A stretch of 64,000 nucleotides of DNA, taken from an uncultured SAR86 cluster bacterium (GTDB taxonomy: Bacteria; Pseudomonadota; Gammaproteobacteria; Magnimaribacterales; D2472). Shown here one piece after another: positions 1-8,769 of the stretch (its first letter is position 1; each line of letters starts with the position of its first letter). The translations under genes and the position numbers were made by a program. The notes under the pieces are model-generated. The model made no database searches and was not told where the DNA came from. It was given only the letters and a program-made list of their open reading frames with translations. The stretch spans positions 711,938 to 775,937 of the forward strand of contig CAJIYI010000001.1 in NCBI GenBank assembly GCA_905181595.1, in the 5' to 3' direction.

Positions 1-117
1 ATGCCTTAGAATCTGACAAGCAAAAAGCACTTAGAGTGTGGAGCGGATGATTTTGATACTAAGCCAGTTGACTTCAAGCGGTTGTTAGAAAAAATTGAAG
101 CTCTGCTTAACCCCTAG
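1..117 (+). CDS. Response regulator receiver domain, C-terminal end (partial, frameshifted)
   Basis: Only the tail of a CheY-like receiver domain is present; the gene starts before the window. The last 27 codons read ECGADDFDTKPVDFKRLLEK and onward to a TAG at 115-117, the usual alpha4-beta5-alpha5 end with the conserved Lys-Pro (KP) of receiver domains. Upstream the matching residues ALESDKQKAL lie in another frame, so one extra base sits near position 32-35. The stop overlaps, tail to tail, the stop of the hybrid kinase on the other strand. Whether an output domain once preceded it cannot be seen. The receiver-domain call is firm; the pathway is unknown. Confidence 0.75.
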
Positions 118-3091
118 CTTTTAACAATGCTTTGTATCATCTTGGATAGGTTATCCATTGATACATCATCTTTCTTAACTAATCCAACAACCCTTTCTTT
201 CAATAGATCTTCCTGAACGTCTGTTAAATCTTTTCCAGAGAAAACGAATACAGGAGCTCTTTTGTCTTCAGGCACATCTTTGATGTAGTTATCAAGAAAT
301 TCAAACCCATCCATGCGAGGCATTTCTAGATCTAGATAATTAAGCTGGCTCATCTTTTGTTCGCTCTAGACCCTCTTTTCCATCTCTGGCATCAATAGGG
401 CGGTAACCCGCATCTTTAAGAAGCCTTGAAAGTAATTCTCTAACGTCCTTATCATCATCAATTACAAGAACTTTTTGATTTTTAGCATCCCGGCCAAGAA
501 GGCGTTGCACGGTGTTCACGAAATGAGACCTATCAATTGGCTTCGTTAGATAGTCATTAGCACCAAGAGATGCTGCTAGATTTGATTGATTTAATTGACT
601 GATCATGATGACAGGAATATCTTTTAAGCTCTTGATCAGTTTTACATTCTTTTAATAAAGACCATCCATCTCTACCTGGCATAAAACATCTAGGAGTATT
701 AATTTAGGCTTAACTTCCCTGATTAACTCCATGCCTTTTTCGCTATTTGTAGCTCCAATAAGAGTTAAGATTGAGCTTAGATATCGTTCTTTTAATTAAA
801 TCATGCATTGCAACATCGTCGTCAACAAGAACAACTAGATTATCATCAGAGTCGAGGTTGATAACATTGCTATCAACATCGTCCTCATTGTATTCAGGAC
901 ATTCACGTGGGACAGATAGCGTAAAGACAGAGCCAACACCTTCTTCACTGGTTAGCACCACTTCACCGCCCATCATTTCTGCGAATTTCTTGGATATAGG
1001 CAAGCCCAAGCCTGTTCCACCATGGTTAGCAGAAGTGGAGCGTTCGGCCTGAGTGTATTCTTCAAAAACCTTAGCTACTCCCTCAGCACTCATGCCAGCG
1101 CCTGTATCTATCACGGCAAAATCAATAAACTCAACACCTTCAACTGATCTCGCTCTAACATCAAGAGTGACGGTACCGTTTTTTGTAAATTTAAAACCGT
1201 TGCTTAGAAAGTTGGTTAAACATTGTCTGAGTTTAGTTTCATCTTGAGACATGGACCCCATGGCACCATCAAAATTCACAACAAAGCCATTATCATTTTT
1301 AGCGGCCAGCGGCTCAGAAATATTTTTAATCGTTTCTACCATGTTCTCGATCTCAAAACTCGTAATAAACAGCTCCATTTTCCCAGCTTCAATTTTCGAT
1401 AAATCAAGAATATTGTTAATCAGCGATAGGAGATGAGATCCAGACGATGTAATTTTTTTAAGATCTGGAAGCAAGTCATCGTAACCGAGATCTTCACAAT
1501 CCTCGTAGAGCATCTCACCGTAACCCAAAATTGCATTTAGTGGTGTTCGCAGTTCGTGACTCATGTTGGCAAAGAATTTAGTCTTTTGGTCACTGGCATC
1601 TCTTGCCTCATCACGAGCTGTTTCCATTTCACCAGTTCTAGCATCAATCAGACCACCAACTTCATCAGACATTCTTGAGAAAGCTACAAGCATTAATTCA
1701 ACTGATGCTTCTTCGCTGGCGTTTCGGTCTGAATTATCAGCAAGATCTTTCATTTTTTTAATGTCATTGAGAATAAGAGTTCTTGCACTCCCGTCTAGCT
1801 GATCAGCTAGGGCCGACATTTTTTCAATAATAACCTCGTCTCTTTCATGTCTTCGTTTACCTTGCTCCTCTCTAATTGACTCCATTTCAAGTAGATGAGC
1901 TTTGTATGTTTTCAAAGCTGCAGAAAGTTGACCAACCTCATCAGTTTCCGATGCAAGCATCCCTTTTCTAACAGGCATTTCTTGGGTGTGATCGCCTTTT
2001 GTTAGACCTTCTAGGACCTCAATAGCTTTTGTGATGCCTCCAAATGTCCTTGTTGTAATAAAAGCTATCAAAGAAATAATGAAGATTACAAATGAAATAG
2101 CAGCGATATAAGTTAGGTTAAGTACATTTGCAGCTCTTAATATATTCTCACGCTCGTCCTTAAAAATAAATAACTGAGCCTCATCAGCTGATAAATACGC
2201 ACTAAGAGGGAGGAGGGTAACTGAAGTACCAAGTTCAGTATCTTTCTCTGAATATCTAGAACCATATGCTTCTTTGAATGAACTTGCCTTATCAGTTAAT
2301 TTTGTAAAATTTTCTAAATCAAATAAATCATCCTCAACATTTCCGAATTGTTGGTAGTAATCGTTTAGTGAGATTAATCCAGATTCGGTGTTGATCGCAG
2401 TTCTGACTTCAAACTCATCCTCAAAGATCTCAAGACCCTTTCTAATGTCTACACCAAGTGCAATGACAGCAATGGTTTCGCCCTCAACCTTAACTGGAAA
2501 TGTTAATGCTTGATTAACAGTGGAGGCTTGCTCTGCTTCACTATCTTTAATTTTTACAATGGATTGTCTTGGTCTTGAAGAAGCTTCTTTTAAAAATGAA
2601 TCCAAGAAACTAAAAAAGTCAGGTCGTGCCGCAGGAGAGCATGGGTCTACGCCCAATAAATCTAAGGCACTCCCGCAATAGATTCTTTGGCCCGTAGGTT
2701 TGTAAGCCATGACATAGCTTAAATTTCCGTAATCTAGCTCTTCCTCAAAAAAAAGCTCAATTAAATATTGAGCATCACCTATTCTGTCGGCGCTGATAGT
2801 GTCGAGCAAAGGATTTGTGAAGATGTTACTTGGTGCTACTTCGTCTAGGAAAATTTCTGAATCTTCTTCCCAATAAGATGCATTTTCACCAGTTACTGGC
2901 AACCATTTAGACATAACATCAAACGATTTATTGTAAGTCTGATACCAAGCTGACTCATAAAGAGTTAAGAGAGACTCATTGGAAGAGTCTTCTTGGATAT
3001 TCTCTCGATAATCAAAAGAAAATATAAATATAGCTGCGACTAAGACATTACCAAGCACCCCAAACAAGAGTAACTGGAGTCTTATCGGCAT
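114..3091 (-). CDS. Hybrid sensor histidine kinase with two C-terminal receiver domains (frameshifted)
   Basis: Inner-membrane sensor kinase. The first 782 codons hold a membrane segment at about 8-28, a roughly 300-residue extracytoplasmic sensor region, a second membrane segment near 331-350, a HAMP linker, a coiled coil, the HisKA H-box FFANMSHELRTPLNAILGY (His near 510), and a HATPase domain with an N-box near 627, DTGAGMS, and GGTGLGLPISKK near 693. A receiver domain starts at VVLVDDD (about 749) and continues, across frameshifts, as LILLDVFMPGRDGW and DYLTKPID. A second receiver follows (VLVIDDDKDVRELL, then DLEMPRMDGFEF). At least four single-base shifts lie between 114 and 770, since both sides of each break match receiver consensus; these look like sequence errors. 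The signal sensed is unknown. The gene is 32 bp downstream of a TonB-C protein on the same strand. Confidence 0.85.
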
Positions 3092-3122
3092 GATAAACCT
3101 GTGGTTATATAATTTTAGTTAG

Positions 3123-3497
3123 TTAGTCTGCTAGCCTAAATGTAAGAACAATTTGTACATTATTAACCTTTACAGAAGTCTCGTTATAGACAGGAGGCTC
3201 GTACAAAAATTTTCTTACTGCTTTGATGGCAGACCTATCGAAAACACCAGCAGGGCTGCTATTTACAACATATGGATCTAATACTGATCCATCGGTATCT
3301 ACATCAAATTCAAGCCTTACAGAACCTTCTACACCGAGTCTAATTGCACGACGTGGGTATTCAGGAGAAGGGTTAGAGACCCTAGTAACTTCAATTTCAG
3401 TTCCTTCTTCTCCAACATATCCCTTATCACCAGCAAAAACTGGAAAGGTTAATATCAATGCGAACAGTACAAAGAATAGTGAGTTAAATTTTTTCAT
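3123..3497 (-). CDS. TonB C-terminal domain protein, periplasmic
   Basis: A 124-residue protein with a Sec signal peptide (MKKFNSLFFVLFALILTFPVFA) followed directly by a TonB C-terminal domain at about 38-124 (PEYPRRAIRLGVEGSVRLEF, then SPAGVFDRSAIKAVRKFLYEPP). It lacks the proline-rich periplasm-spanning stretch and the N-terminal membrane anchor of a true energy-transducing TonB. It is therefore a short secreted TonB_C protein of the type often found alone in marine gammaproteobacteria. Its partner is not evident. It is co-directional with the sensor kinase downstream and divergent from the CBS protein gene. Confidence 0.75.
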   Translation of the reverse strand: MKKFNSLFFVLFALILTFPVFAGDKGYVGEEGTEIEVTRVSNPSPEYPRRAIRLGVEGSVRLEFDVDTDGSVLDPYVVNSSPAGVFDRSAIKAVRKFLYEPPVYNETSVKVNNVQIVLTFRLAD

Positions 3498-3559
3498 AAT
3501 AAGTATGGTTATGTATTAGTTAAGCCTATGTATAATAATACATTGCAGGCCAATACCAC

Positions 3560-3565
3560 TATAAT
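3560..3565 (+). promoter_or_regulatory. Candidate -10 element for the CBS-protein gene
   Basis: A consensus TATAAT lies 16 bases before the ATG at 3581 in the divergent region between the TonB-C gene and the CBS gene. No convincing -35 hexamer sits 16-18 bases upstream. If used, it gives a very short leader. Confidence 0.35.
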
Positions 3566-3580
3566 AGCAAAGATATATCT

Positions 3581-3982
3581 ATGAAAAAAGTCAAAGATCA
3601 CTTAAACGAGCAAAGAATTTGGGATATTTTTACGGTATCAGAGGATTCAGACCTTTTTGAAGCATCTAAGTTGATGTACAAGAATAAGATAGGCGCTCTT
3701 ATGATATCTAAAGCCGGATCTTCAACAAACCTCTCTAAATCATCTGTAGTGGGTATTTTAACTGAGAGAGACATAGTCTACGCACTATCTGGGGGAGCTG
3801 AATCCCTCAACACTAAGACAGTTCAGACTGTTATGACTAGAAAATTAATTTTTACATGCCCAGAAACTCCAAACACTGAGGCGAAAAAATTAATGATTGA
3901 AAATCAAATTAGACATCTTCCTGTTTTTGATGGCGAACATTTAATTGGAATAATCTCAATGAGAGACGTATTTAACGTTTAG
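3581..3982 (+). CDS. CBS domain-pair protein
   Basis: A 133-residue soluble protein made of two CBS motifs and nothing else: CBS1 at about 10-70 (IFTVSEDSDLFEASKLMYKN, then VVGILTERDIVYAL) and CBS2 at about 78-133 (VMTRKLIFTCPETPNTEAKK, then IRHLPVFDGEHLIGIISMRD). Such stand-alone pairs (Bateman modules) bind adenine nucleotides and act as energy or ligand sensors. The partner cannot be told from context; the next gene on the strand is a transporter 12 bp away, so the two may be co-transcribed. Confidence 0.85.
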   Translation: MKKVKDHLNEQRIWDIFTVSEDSDLFEASKLMYKNKIGALMISKAGSSTNLSKSSVVGILTERDIVYALSGGAESLNTKTVQTVMTRKLIFTCPETPNTEAKKLMIENQIRHLPVFDGEHLIGIISMRDVFNV

Positions 3983-3994
3983 CTCCTTACAATT

Positions 3995-5336
3995 ATGAAT
4001 CTTTTCCAGCGACTGTCTTATACAGCCCTTAACCTTCCGACATCCGCGGCAGGAATGCCAATTTTTATTTTCATTCTTCCCTTTTATGCAGATGATCTAG
4101 GGCTTGGCTTATCTTTGGTCGGAATTATATTTTTCTTAGGTAGGTTTACAGATATCTTAACTGACCCAGTTATGGGTGTGTTAATAGACAAGTTCCCTTC
4201 TAAGTGGGGTAAACATAAGCATTGGGTCTTCATATCGACACCGGTATTTATGCTTGCAACCTATTTAATTTTTTTGCCACCCATAGAGGTTCCAACAGGC
4301 TTTTATTTTTTTGGTTGCTTGTTCCTGCTTTATTCAGCCTTTACCTTAACTAGCATTACTCAACTATCGTGGGCAACCTTTTTAGCTCCAAATTATGATG
4401 AGCGAACAAGGCTTTTGACATTAAGAGAGTTAATGGCGTTGCTTGGTATGTTTTCAGTAATTGCAATCCCTGCATTTGTTGAAATTAACGATCCTTCTCT
4501 AGAGGCAAAAGTTAATGCGATTGGAATATTTGTTTTAATTTGCATTCCATTCATCACATTAAATGCTTTAAAACAGGTTCCAGACTCAATGGAGGCTGGC
4601 CCGTACTGAAAAGCTAACCAATCCATTTAAAGCATTTCGCAGTTTGTTTGCCAATAAGATGCTAACTAAAATTGTTTGTGCTGCTGTTTTAATAGCTTTT
4701 TGCATGAGTTTGAACGGGGCTCTGTATTTAATATGGATGGAAGTTGTAATAGAGTTACCAGAATATTCCTCAAGACTAATGCTTTGCTACTATGTAGTCA
4801 GTGTATTGGGTCTGTGGGTATGGCGAACATTAAGCATTAAGACCTCCAAACACTTTGCTGCTGGAGTTTCATGTTTGTATGCAATTATTATCTTACTGAT
4901 AGGATTTGTAGGTTATTGGTTTTTCAAGGATCTGGACGATGGTCTTAAATTAATTGCTGTAGGCTCATTTATAGTTTTATACGGGTTTGCATTCTCTGGA
5001 CCTTTGCCACTCATCAATGCCATTACTGCAGACATATCGGATAAATTAAGCTTAGAAGGCGGTGAAAATATCTCAGGCACAGTTTTCTCTTACTTAACAA
5101 CTTTAACTAAAATTGGCTTTGCTCTAGCTGCAGTCATCCCTTATTTGGTGTTGGAGATGTTATGGGGGTTTGATATAAGCTTAGGCGTTGATAATTCAAG
5201 CTCTTCTAAGATGGGAATTTTTTATATATATACATTTGTCCCAATTATTAGTTATTCAATCGCGGCATATTTATTATTTTCTCACTCGCTTGGAAGGGAA
5301 GAACATGCAAAAATTAAATCAAATTTACAAAATTAA
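3995..5336 (+). CDS. MFS/GPH-family cation symporter (frameshifted)
   Basis: An inner-membrane transporter of the glycoside-pentoside-hexuronide:cation symporter (MFS_2) type, about 447 residues in two frames. The N-half (3995-4609) carries the family start LSYTALNLPTSAAGMPIFIF and the loop GRFTDILTDPVMGVLIDKFP ahead of a WGKHKHW motif. The C-half (frame of 4644-5336) resumes at TNPFKAFRSLF and holds the remaining helices. A single-base shift near 4595-4607 separates them; no start codon or ribosome site is needed for the second half. Substrate is unknown: a sugar or a small carboxylate are family options. The rubredoxin gene follows after two bases. Confidence 0.8.
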
Positions 5337-5338
5337 TT

Positions 5339-5509
5339 ATGGATTATAAAAAATTTGAATGCGTAATTTGTGGCTACATATATGACGAAGAGTTTGGTGA
5401 TCCAGAAGACGGCATTCCAGCTGGCACCAAATGGGAAGACATACCAGATGATTGGGTATGTCCGGAGTGTGGCGTTAGCAAATTTGATTTTGAGTTAATA
5501 GAAGAATAA
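5339..5509 (+). CDS. Rubredoxin
   Basis: A 56-residue rubredoxin that starts with ATG two bases after the transporter stop. It has both iron-binding pairs, CVICGY near residue 8 and CPECGV near 41, plus the family core YDEEFGDPEDGIPAGT and the aromatic W of DDWVCPEC. It is a one-electron carrier with a single Fe(Cys)4 centre, usually serving an alkane or other hydroxylase, or oxidative-stress reductases. Possible acceptors in the window are the Rieske oxygenase at 6020-7012 and the ferredoxin-NADP reductase at the far end, but neither link is shown. The family call is very secure. Confidence 0.93.
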   Translation: MDYKKFECVICGYIYDEEFGDPEDGIPAGTKWEDIPDDWVCPECGVSKFDFELIEE

Positions 5510-5546
5510 TTAACATTTCTTATATTTTTATAATCTTGGCAGCTGC

Positions 5547-6023
5547 ATGAAGAAAATCTATCAATTATTTTTTTTGTCTTTATTTGCCTATAGCTGCGCA
5601 TCAGAAACCTATCCGATGGACCCTTATGCTGTTGGCGATATTTCAATTAAAACCTTATTTGAGAACCACGAAGGTTTTCAGGATAATTATGAGGAATACC
5701 AACCTGGAAACTTGTTGGATCCTGCATTATTTAGGGGTGTTGAAATTTATATGCTTTTTGGAACGTGGTGCCATGACAGCAAAAGAGAAGTTCCTCGGCT
5801 GCTTAGTCTGCTCAATAAATTAGATGTACCGGAGAATCAAATTAATTTGATTGGATTAAATTTCATGAAGAATGACTCTCAGGATAGAGGTAAAAAGTTT
5901 CAAATTAAAAAAACACCAACTTTTGTCTTTCTAAGAAATCAAAAGGAAATTGGAAGAATAGTCGAGATGCCTGAGATAAGCCTAGAGGCTGATCTTCTAA
6001 AAATACTTGGCTCTTTAGATTAA
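5547..6023 (+). CDS. Thioredoxin-fold lipoprotein with CxxS active site
   Basis: A 158-residue protein with an N-terminal export signal ending AYSC (Cys17), a weak but plausible lipobox. A thioredoxin-like fold follows. The active site is W74-C75-H76-D77-S78, so the second cysteine of a CxxC pair is replaced by serine, which points to a monothiol or binding role rather than a classical oxidoreductase. The cis-proline region KKTPTFVFL is intact. The gene ends four bases into the tail of the convergent Rieske oxygenase gene. Function beyond the fold is unknown. Confidence 0.7.
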   Translation: MKKIYQLFFLSLFAYSCASETYPMDPYAVGDISIKTLFENHEGFQDNYEEYQPGNLLDPALFRGVEIYMLFGTWCHDSKREVPRLLSLLNKLDVPENQINLIGLNFMKNDSQDRGKKFQIKKTPTFVFLRNQKEIGRIVEMPEISLEADLLKILGSLD

Positions 6024-7012
6024 TCTAAATTTAACGCTGCGATGCTTTGAGCTTCATCATAGTCTACATAGAAAGTGGCGTATTGCTTTCTAAATTTAGC
6101 AATTGGTCCATCCATGTCGCAAAGTACTGGCTTTAAAGCAAATTTTTTATTTTCCCAGATAGGTATGTCCTCTTTAACTTGTTTATTTATGTCTTTAATA
6201 ATTGCAGCGCCTACACCACCAACTGGCTCTTCACCGTTAATTTTCTTTTGAAGGAATGCAAAACGAACAATGCATTTTTCTCCCTCAATCGGAGTGGTTG
6301 AACCAAGCAACAAAGTATCACAAATCCCTTCAAATTTAGTTGCGTTATCTCCAGGCCCATTTGAGTAGGCAGTTATTTTTCCCTTAATGGTGCCTCGCGG
6401 AGTTTCCATATTAGCTTCTTGAACAGAGGTTCTTTTTTGATTGTCATAAGTTACTTCGAATTCAGGGTAACTCACCACTCCGTGAACATATTGAAAATGA
6501 GCTGCATCTACTGCATTTTCAGCCATATCTTGAATATGGCAGTCAACAATATATTCATATGAATCAAAGTGATCAGACCACTCTGGATCTAGAATTTCTG
6601 GATAAGTTTCAACTTCGTAAGATGGCTCATCTCCATTAGGATGATACCAAGCATAGATGAGGTTATTTTTTTCTACAGTTGGGTAAGTAAATATTTTAGC
6701 TTCTTTCGCTCTAGGAGGAATATTTTTAGCATAAGGGATATTAGCTACTTTTCCATTTGCATCCCATTCCCAGGCATGAAATGGACATTCAATACAATCT
6801 TTTTTTACCAGTCCACCATGACCTAAATGGGCACCCAGGTGAGGACAATAAGCATCTAACATTGCAGCTTTCCCTGATTCACCACGAAATAAAACCTGAT
6901 CTTGACCAAAATATCGAACAGCTTTCACATCACCAATTTTAAGTTCATTGGCATAACTAACTACAAACCATCCAAATGGAAGAGGCATGGGATATCTTTT
7001 AGCGGTATTCAT
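6020..7012 (-). CDS. Rieske non-haem iron oxygenase, KshA-like
   Basis: A 330-residue terminal oxygenase. The [2Fe-2S] Rieske ligands are C56-P-H58 and C76-P-F-H79. The mononuclear iron site is N166-AVDAA-H172-FQYV-H177. This arrangement and the length fit the group containing 3-ketosteroid 9-alpha-hydroxylase (KshA) and sterol 7-desaturases rather than alpha3beta3 dioxygenases, and no beta subunit is nearby. It would insert oxygen into a polycyclic or terpenoid-like substrate using electrons from a separate reductase. A good ribosome site (AGGAAA) precedes the ATG. It follows the amidohydrolase-like gene by 16 bases, so both are probably on one transcript. Substrate identity is inference. 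Confidence 0.85.
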   Translation of the reverse strand: MNTAKRYPMPLPFGWFVVSYANELKIGDVKAVRYFGQDQVLFRGESGKAAMLDAYCPHLGAHLGHGGLVKKDCIECPFHAWEWDANGKVANIPYAKNIPPRAKEAKIFTYPTVEKNNLIYAWYHPNGDEPSYEVETYPEILDPEWSDHFDSYEYIVDCHIQDMAENAVDAAHFQYVHGVVSYPEFEVTYDNQKRTSVQEANMETPRGTIKGKITAYSNGPGDNATKFEGICDTLLLGSTTPIEGEKCIVRFAFLQKKINGEEPVGGVGAAIIKDINKQVKEDIPIWENKKFALKPVLCDMDGPIAKFRKQYATFYVDYDEAQSIAALNLD

Positions 7013-7028
7013 AATTTTTCCTAAGTTT

Positions 7029-7895
7029 TTATAATTTTAAAAGTTTTTTAGCGTTTTCACCAAGAAACTTTGACCAAACATCATCTTTAAAAGGAACATT
7101 TTCCATTTCTGCAAAAATTTTATCAAGACTTAGGCCCATTGGAAAATAACCTGCATACATTATTTTATCTTTGCCTCTTGTATTGGCAAAGTTAATAATG
7201 TCTTCGGGATAATGCTTCGGTGAAAACGCACTGGTTGAATAGTAAAGATTTGGATACTTCAGCATTAATTTACAAGCTAAAGCTGTCCAAGGTTCAGCAC
7301 CATGACGCATAACAAATTTTAGCTCAGGGAAATACCAGCAAACTTCATCGATGAGCTCAACTTTTTGTGGTGCCATCGGTATTCTTGGTCCTGGGACGCC
7401 AACGCAACAAAAAAATGGTAAATCTAACTCTACACACATCTCATATATGGGATGCCATTTCTCATCATTAATTGCTACTTGAGGGTGCATTCCAGAGGGA
7501 AAAGCACTCACTGCTTTTATTCCAAATTCTTCATAAATTCTCTTAATATTAGCTGCTTCATTTGGAGTGTTTGGATTAACAGGAAGGTCAAAAAAGAAGC
7601 GGTCTGGGTAATTTTTTCCAGCTAAAATTTTTACCTCTGATTGTTCATGAAATCCAACCATGGCTTGATTGATGTGATGTTTATCCATCTCTCCAAGAGC
7701 GTACTGAACAAAGTCATCATGTGAGCCAGTTTCAGGTATATCTTTAAACATATATTGAGCAGGCATCTTAAACATTGACTTTGACTCTTCGTCTCTTAGA
7801 AGAGGCTCCATAAATGTATACCAATCAGATCGATCCTCCTTTTCAGGAATACCAAGCATCAAATCAACCGTGTAAATGTCTTTATTAAATCCCAT
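7029..7895 (-). CDS. Amidohydrolase-2 family protein with degenerate metal site
   Basis: A 288-residue TIM-barrel protein of the amidohydrolase-related (ACMSD-like) family, typical of decarboxylases and hydrolases in aromatic or steroid catabolism. The middle and C-terminal parts fit the family (GIKAVSAFPSGMHP, VMRHGAEPWTALACKL, then a terminal LGENAKKLL). The N-terminal strand reads YTVDLMLG where metal-binding members have D-x-H-x-H, so the first metal ligands are missing. It may therefore use a different chemistry or be non-catalytic. The ATG at 7895 is preferred; an upstream in-frame TTG at 7901 is possible. It precedes the Rieske oxygenase gene in the same direction. Confidence 0.7.
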   Translation of the reverse strand: MGFNKDIYTVDLMLGIPEKEDRSDWYTFMEPLLRDEESKSMFKMPAQYMFKDIPETGSHDDFVQYALGEMDKHHINQAMVGFHEQSEVKILAGKNYPDRFFFDLPVNPNTPNEAANIKRIYEEFGIKAVSAFPSGMHPQVAINDEKWHPIYEMCVELDLPFFCCVGVPGPRIPMAPQKVELIDEVCWYFPELKFVMRHGAEPWTALACKLMLKYPNLYYSTSAFSPKHYPEDIINFANTRGKDKIMYAGYFPMGLSLDKIFAEMENVPFKDDVWSKFLGENAKKLLKL

Positions 7896-7917
7896 GATCA
7901 AAGTTTAACTAATAAAG

Positions 7918-7929
7918 TCTATCGATAGA
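7918..7929. promoter_or_regulatory. 12-bp perfect palindrome upstream of the amidohydrolase/Rieske pair
   Basis: TCTATCGATAGA is a perfect inverted repeat 23 bases before the preferred ATG at 7895. It lies in the 100-base gap after the SDR gene, the only sizeable gap in this run of minus-strand genes. It could be an operator or part of a promoter; no regulator is assigned. Confidence 0.35.
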
Positions 7930-7995
7930 ATGTAAAGTGAAAAAAAGTATAAATAGTTTATTAGGTCTTGACGAATATATATTTCACGATACCCA

Positions 7996-8769
7996 TTAGG
8001 ACATGAATTCTCCACCATTAACGTCTAAGCTTGCTCCGGTAATTACCTTTGCAAGATCAGATATTAGAAACAAAGCTGCATTTGCGCAGTCACTATCGTC
8101 AGGTATTAAGCCTAAAGGAATATCTTTTGTAACATCGGCTATTACAGTTTCTGGTGACACACCCATAGCTTCAGCTGAATAATTTACATACATCTCAACC
8201 GGAGGTCCCCACATCCAGCCCATAAATACAGAATTAACTCTAATGCCCTTTGGCCCTAATTCTTTAGCAAGTATTTTGGTTGCTGTGGCTAAAGCACCCT
8301 TTGAAGCTGCGTAACCACCTTGTGTTGGCAAGGGCTTTTTAGTAATAAGACTATTGATCATTACGATCGCTGCATTTGATTCCATTTTTTTAACAGCTGC
8401 CATGGTTAAATTCATGGTACCGAAGAAATTAGTGTTCATTGTTTCCTGCCAATCATTAAAATCAGAATCACAAATTTCTTTAAAGTCACCAGCTCTATAT
8501 GCACTATTTAAAAGTCCATCCAATCTCCCGTACTGATCTATTGTCTTGCTTATCAAGTTCTCACAATCAGAAGGCTTGGTGATATCACAAGGAACAGCAA
8601 TAACCTCGGAACCTGACTCTGTTATCTCTGCTTGAAGTTTATTCAACAGCTCTGTGGATCTTGCAGCTATAACTAATTTAGCACCTTCTCTGGCTGCCCC
8701 ATATGCTAATTCTTGACCTAGACCTGGCCCAATACCTGAAACAATCACAACTTTATTTTCTAGAATCAT
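7996..8769 (-). CDS. Short-chain dehydrogenase/reductase
   Basis: A 257-residue classical SDR. The cofactor loop is SGIGPGLG at 11-18; CDIT near 61 and the Ser140, Tyr153 and Lys157 catalytic set (YAASK) are present, as is the C-terminal GASLDVNGGEFMS. The usual NNAG motif is altered to LNSAYRAG. It would oxidise or reduce a hydroxyl/keto group with NAD(P)(H). The start overlaps the sulfotransferase stop by four bases, so translation is coupled. Substrate is unknown; context suggests a ring or side-chain alcohol in the same catabolic cluster as the Rieske oxygenase. Confidence 0.85.
   Translation of the reverse strand: MILENKVVIVSGIGPGLGQELAYGAAREGAKLVIAARSTELLNKLQAEITESGSEVIAVPCDITKPSDCENLISKTIDQYGRLDGLLNSAYRAGDFKEICDSDFNDWQETMNTNFFGTMNLTMAAVKKMESNAAIVMINSLITKKPLPTQGGYAASKGALATATKILAKELGPKGIRVNSVFMGWMWGPPVEMYVNYSAEAMGVSPETVIADVTKDIPLGLIPDDSDCANAALFLISDLAKVITGASLDVNGGEFMS

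Noticed and set aside
771..1802. Open frames on the plus strand across the sensor kinase gene
   Set aside because: Serine/leucine-rich, no family match, no ribosome sites; they mirror the kinase codons on the other strand.
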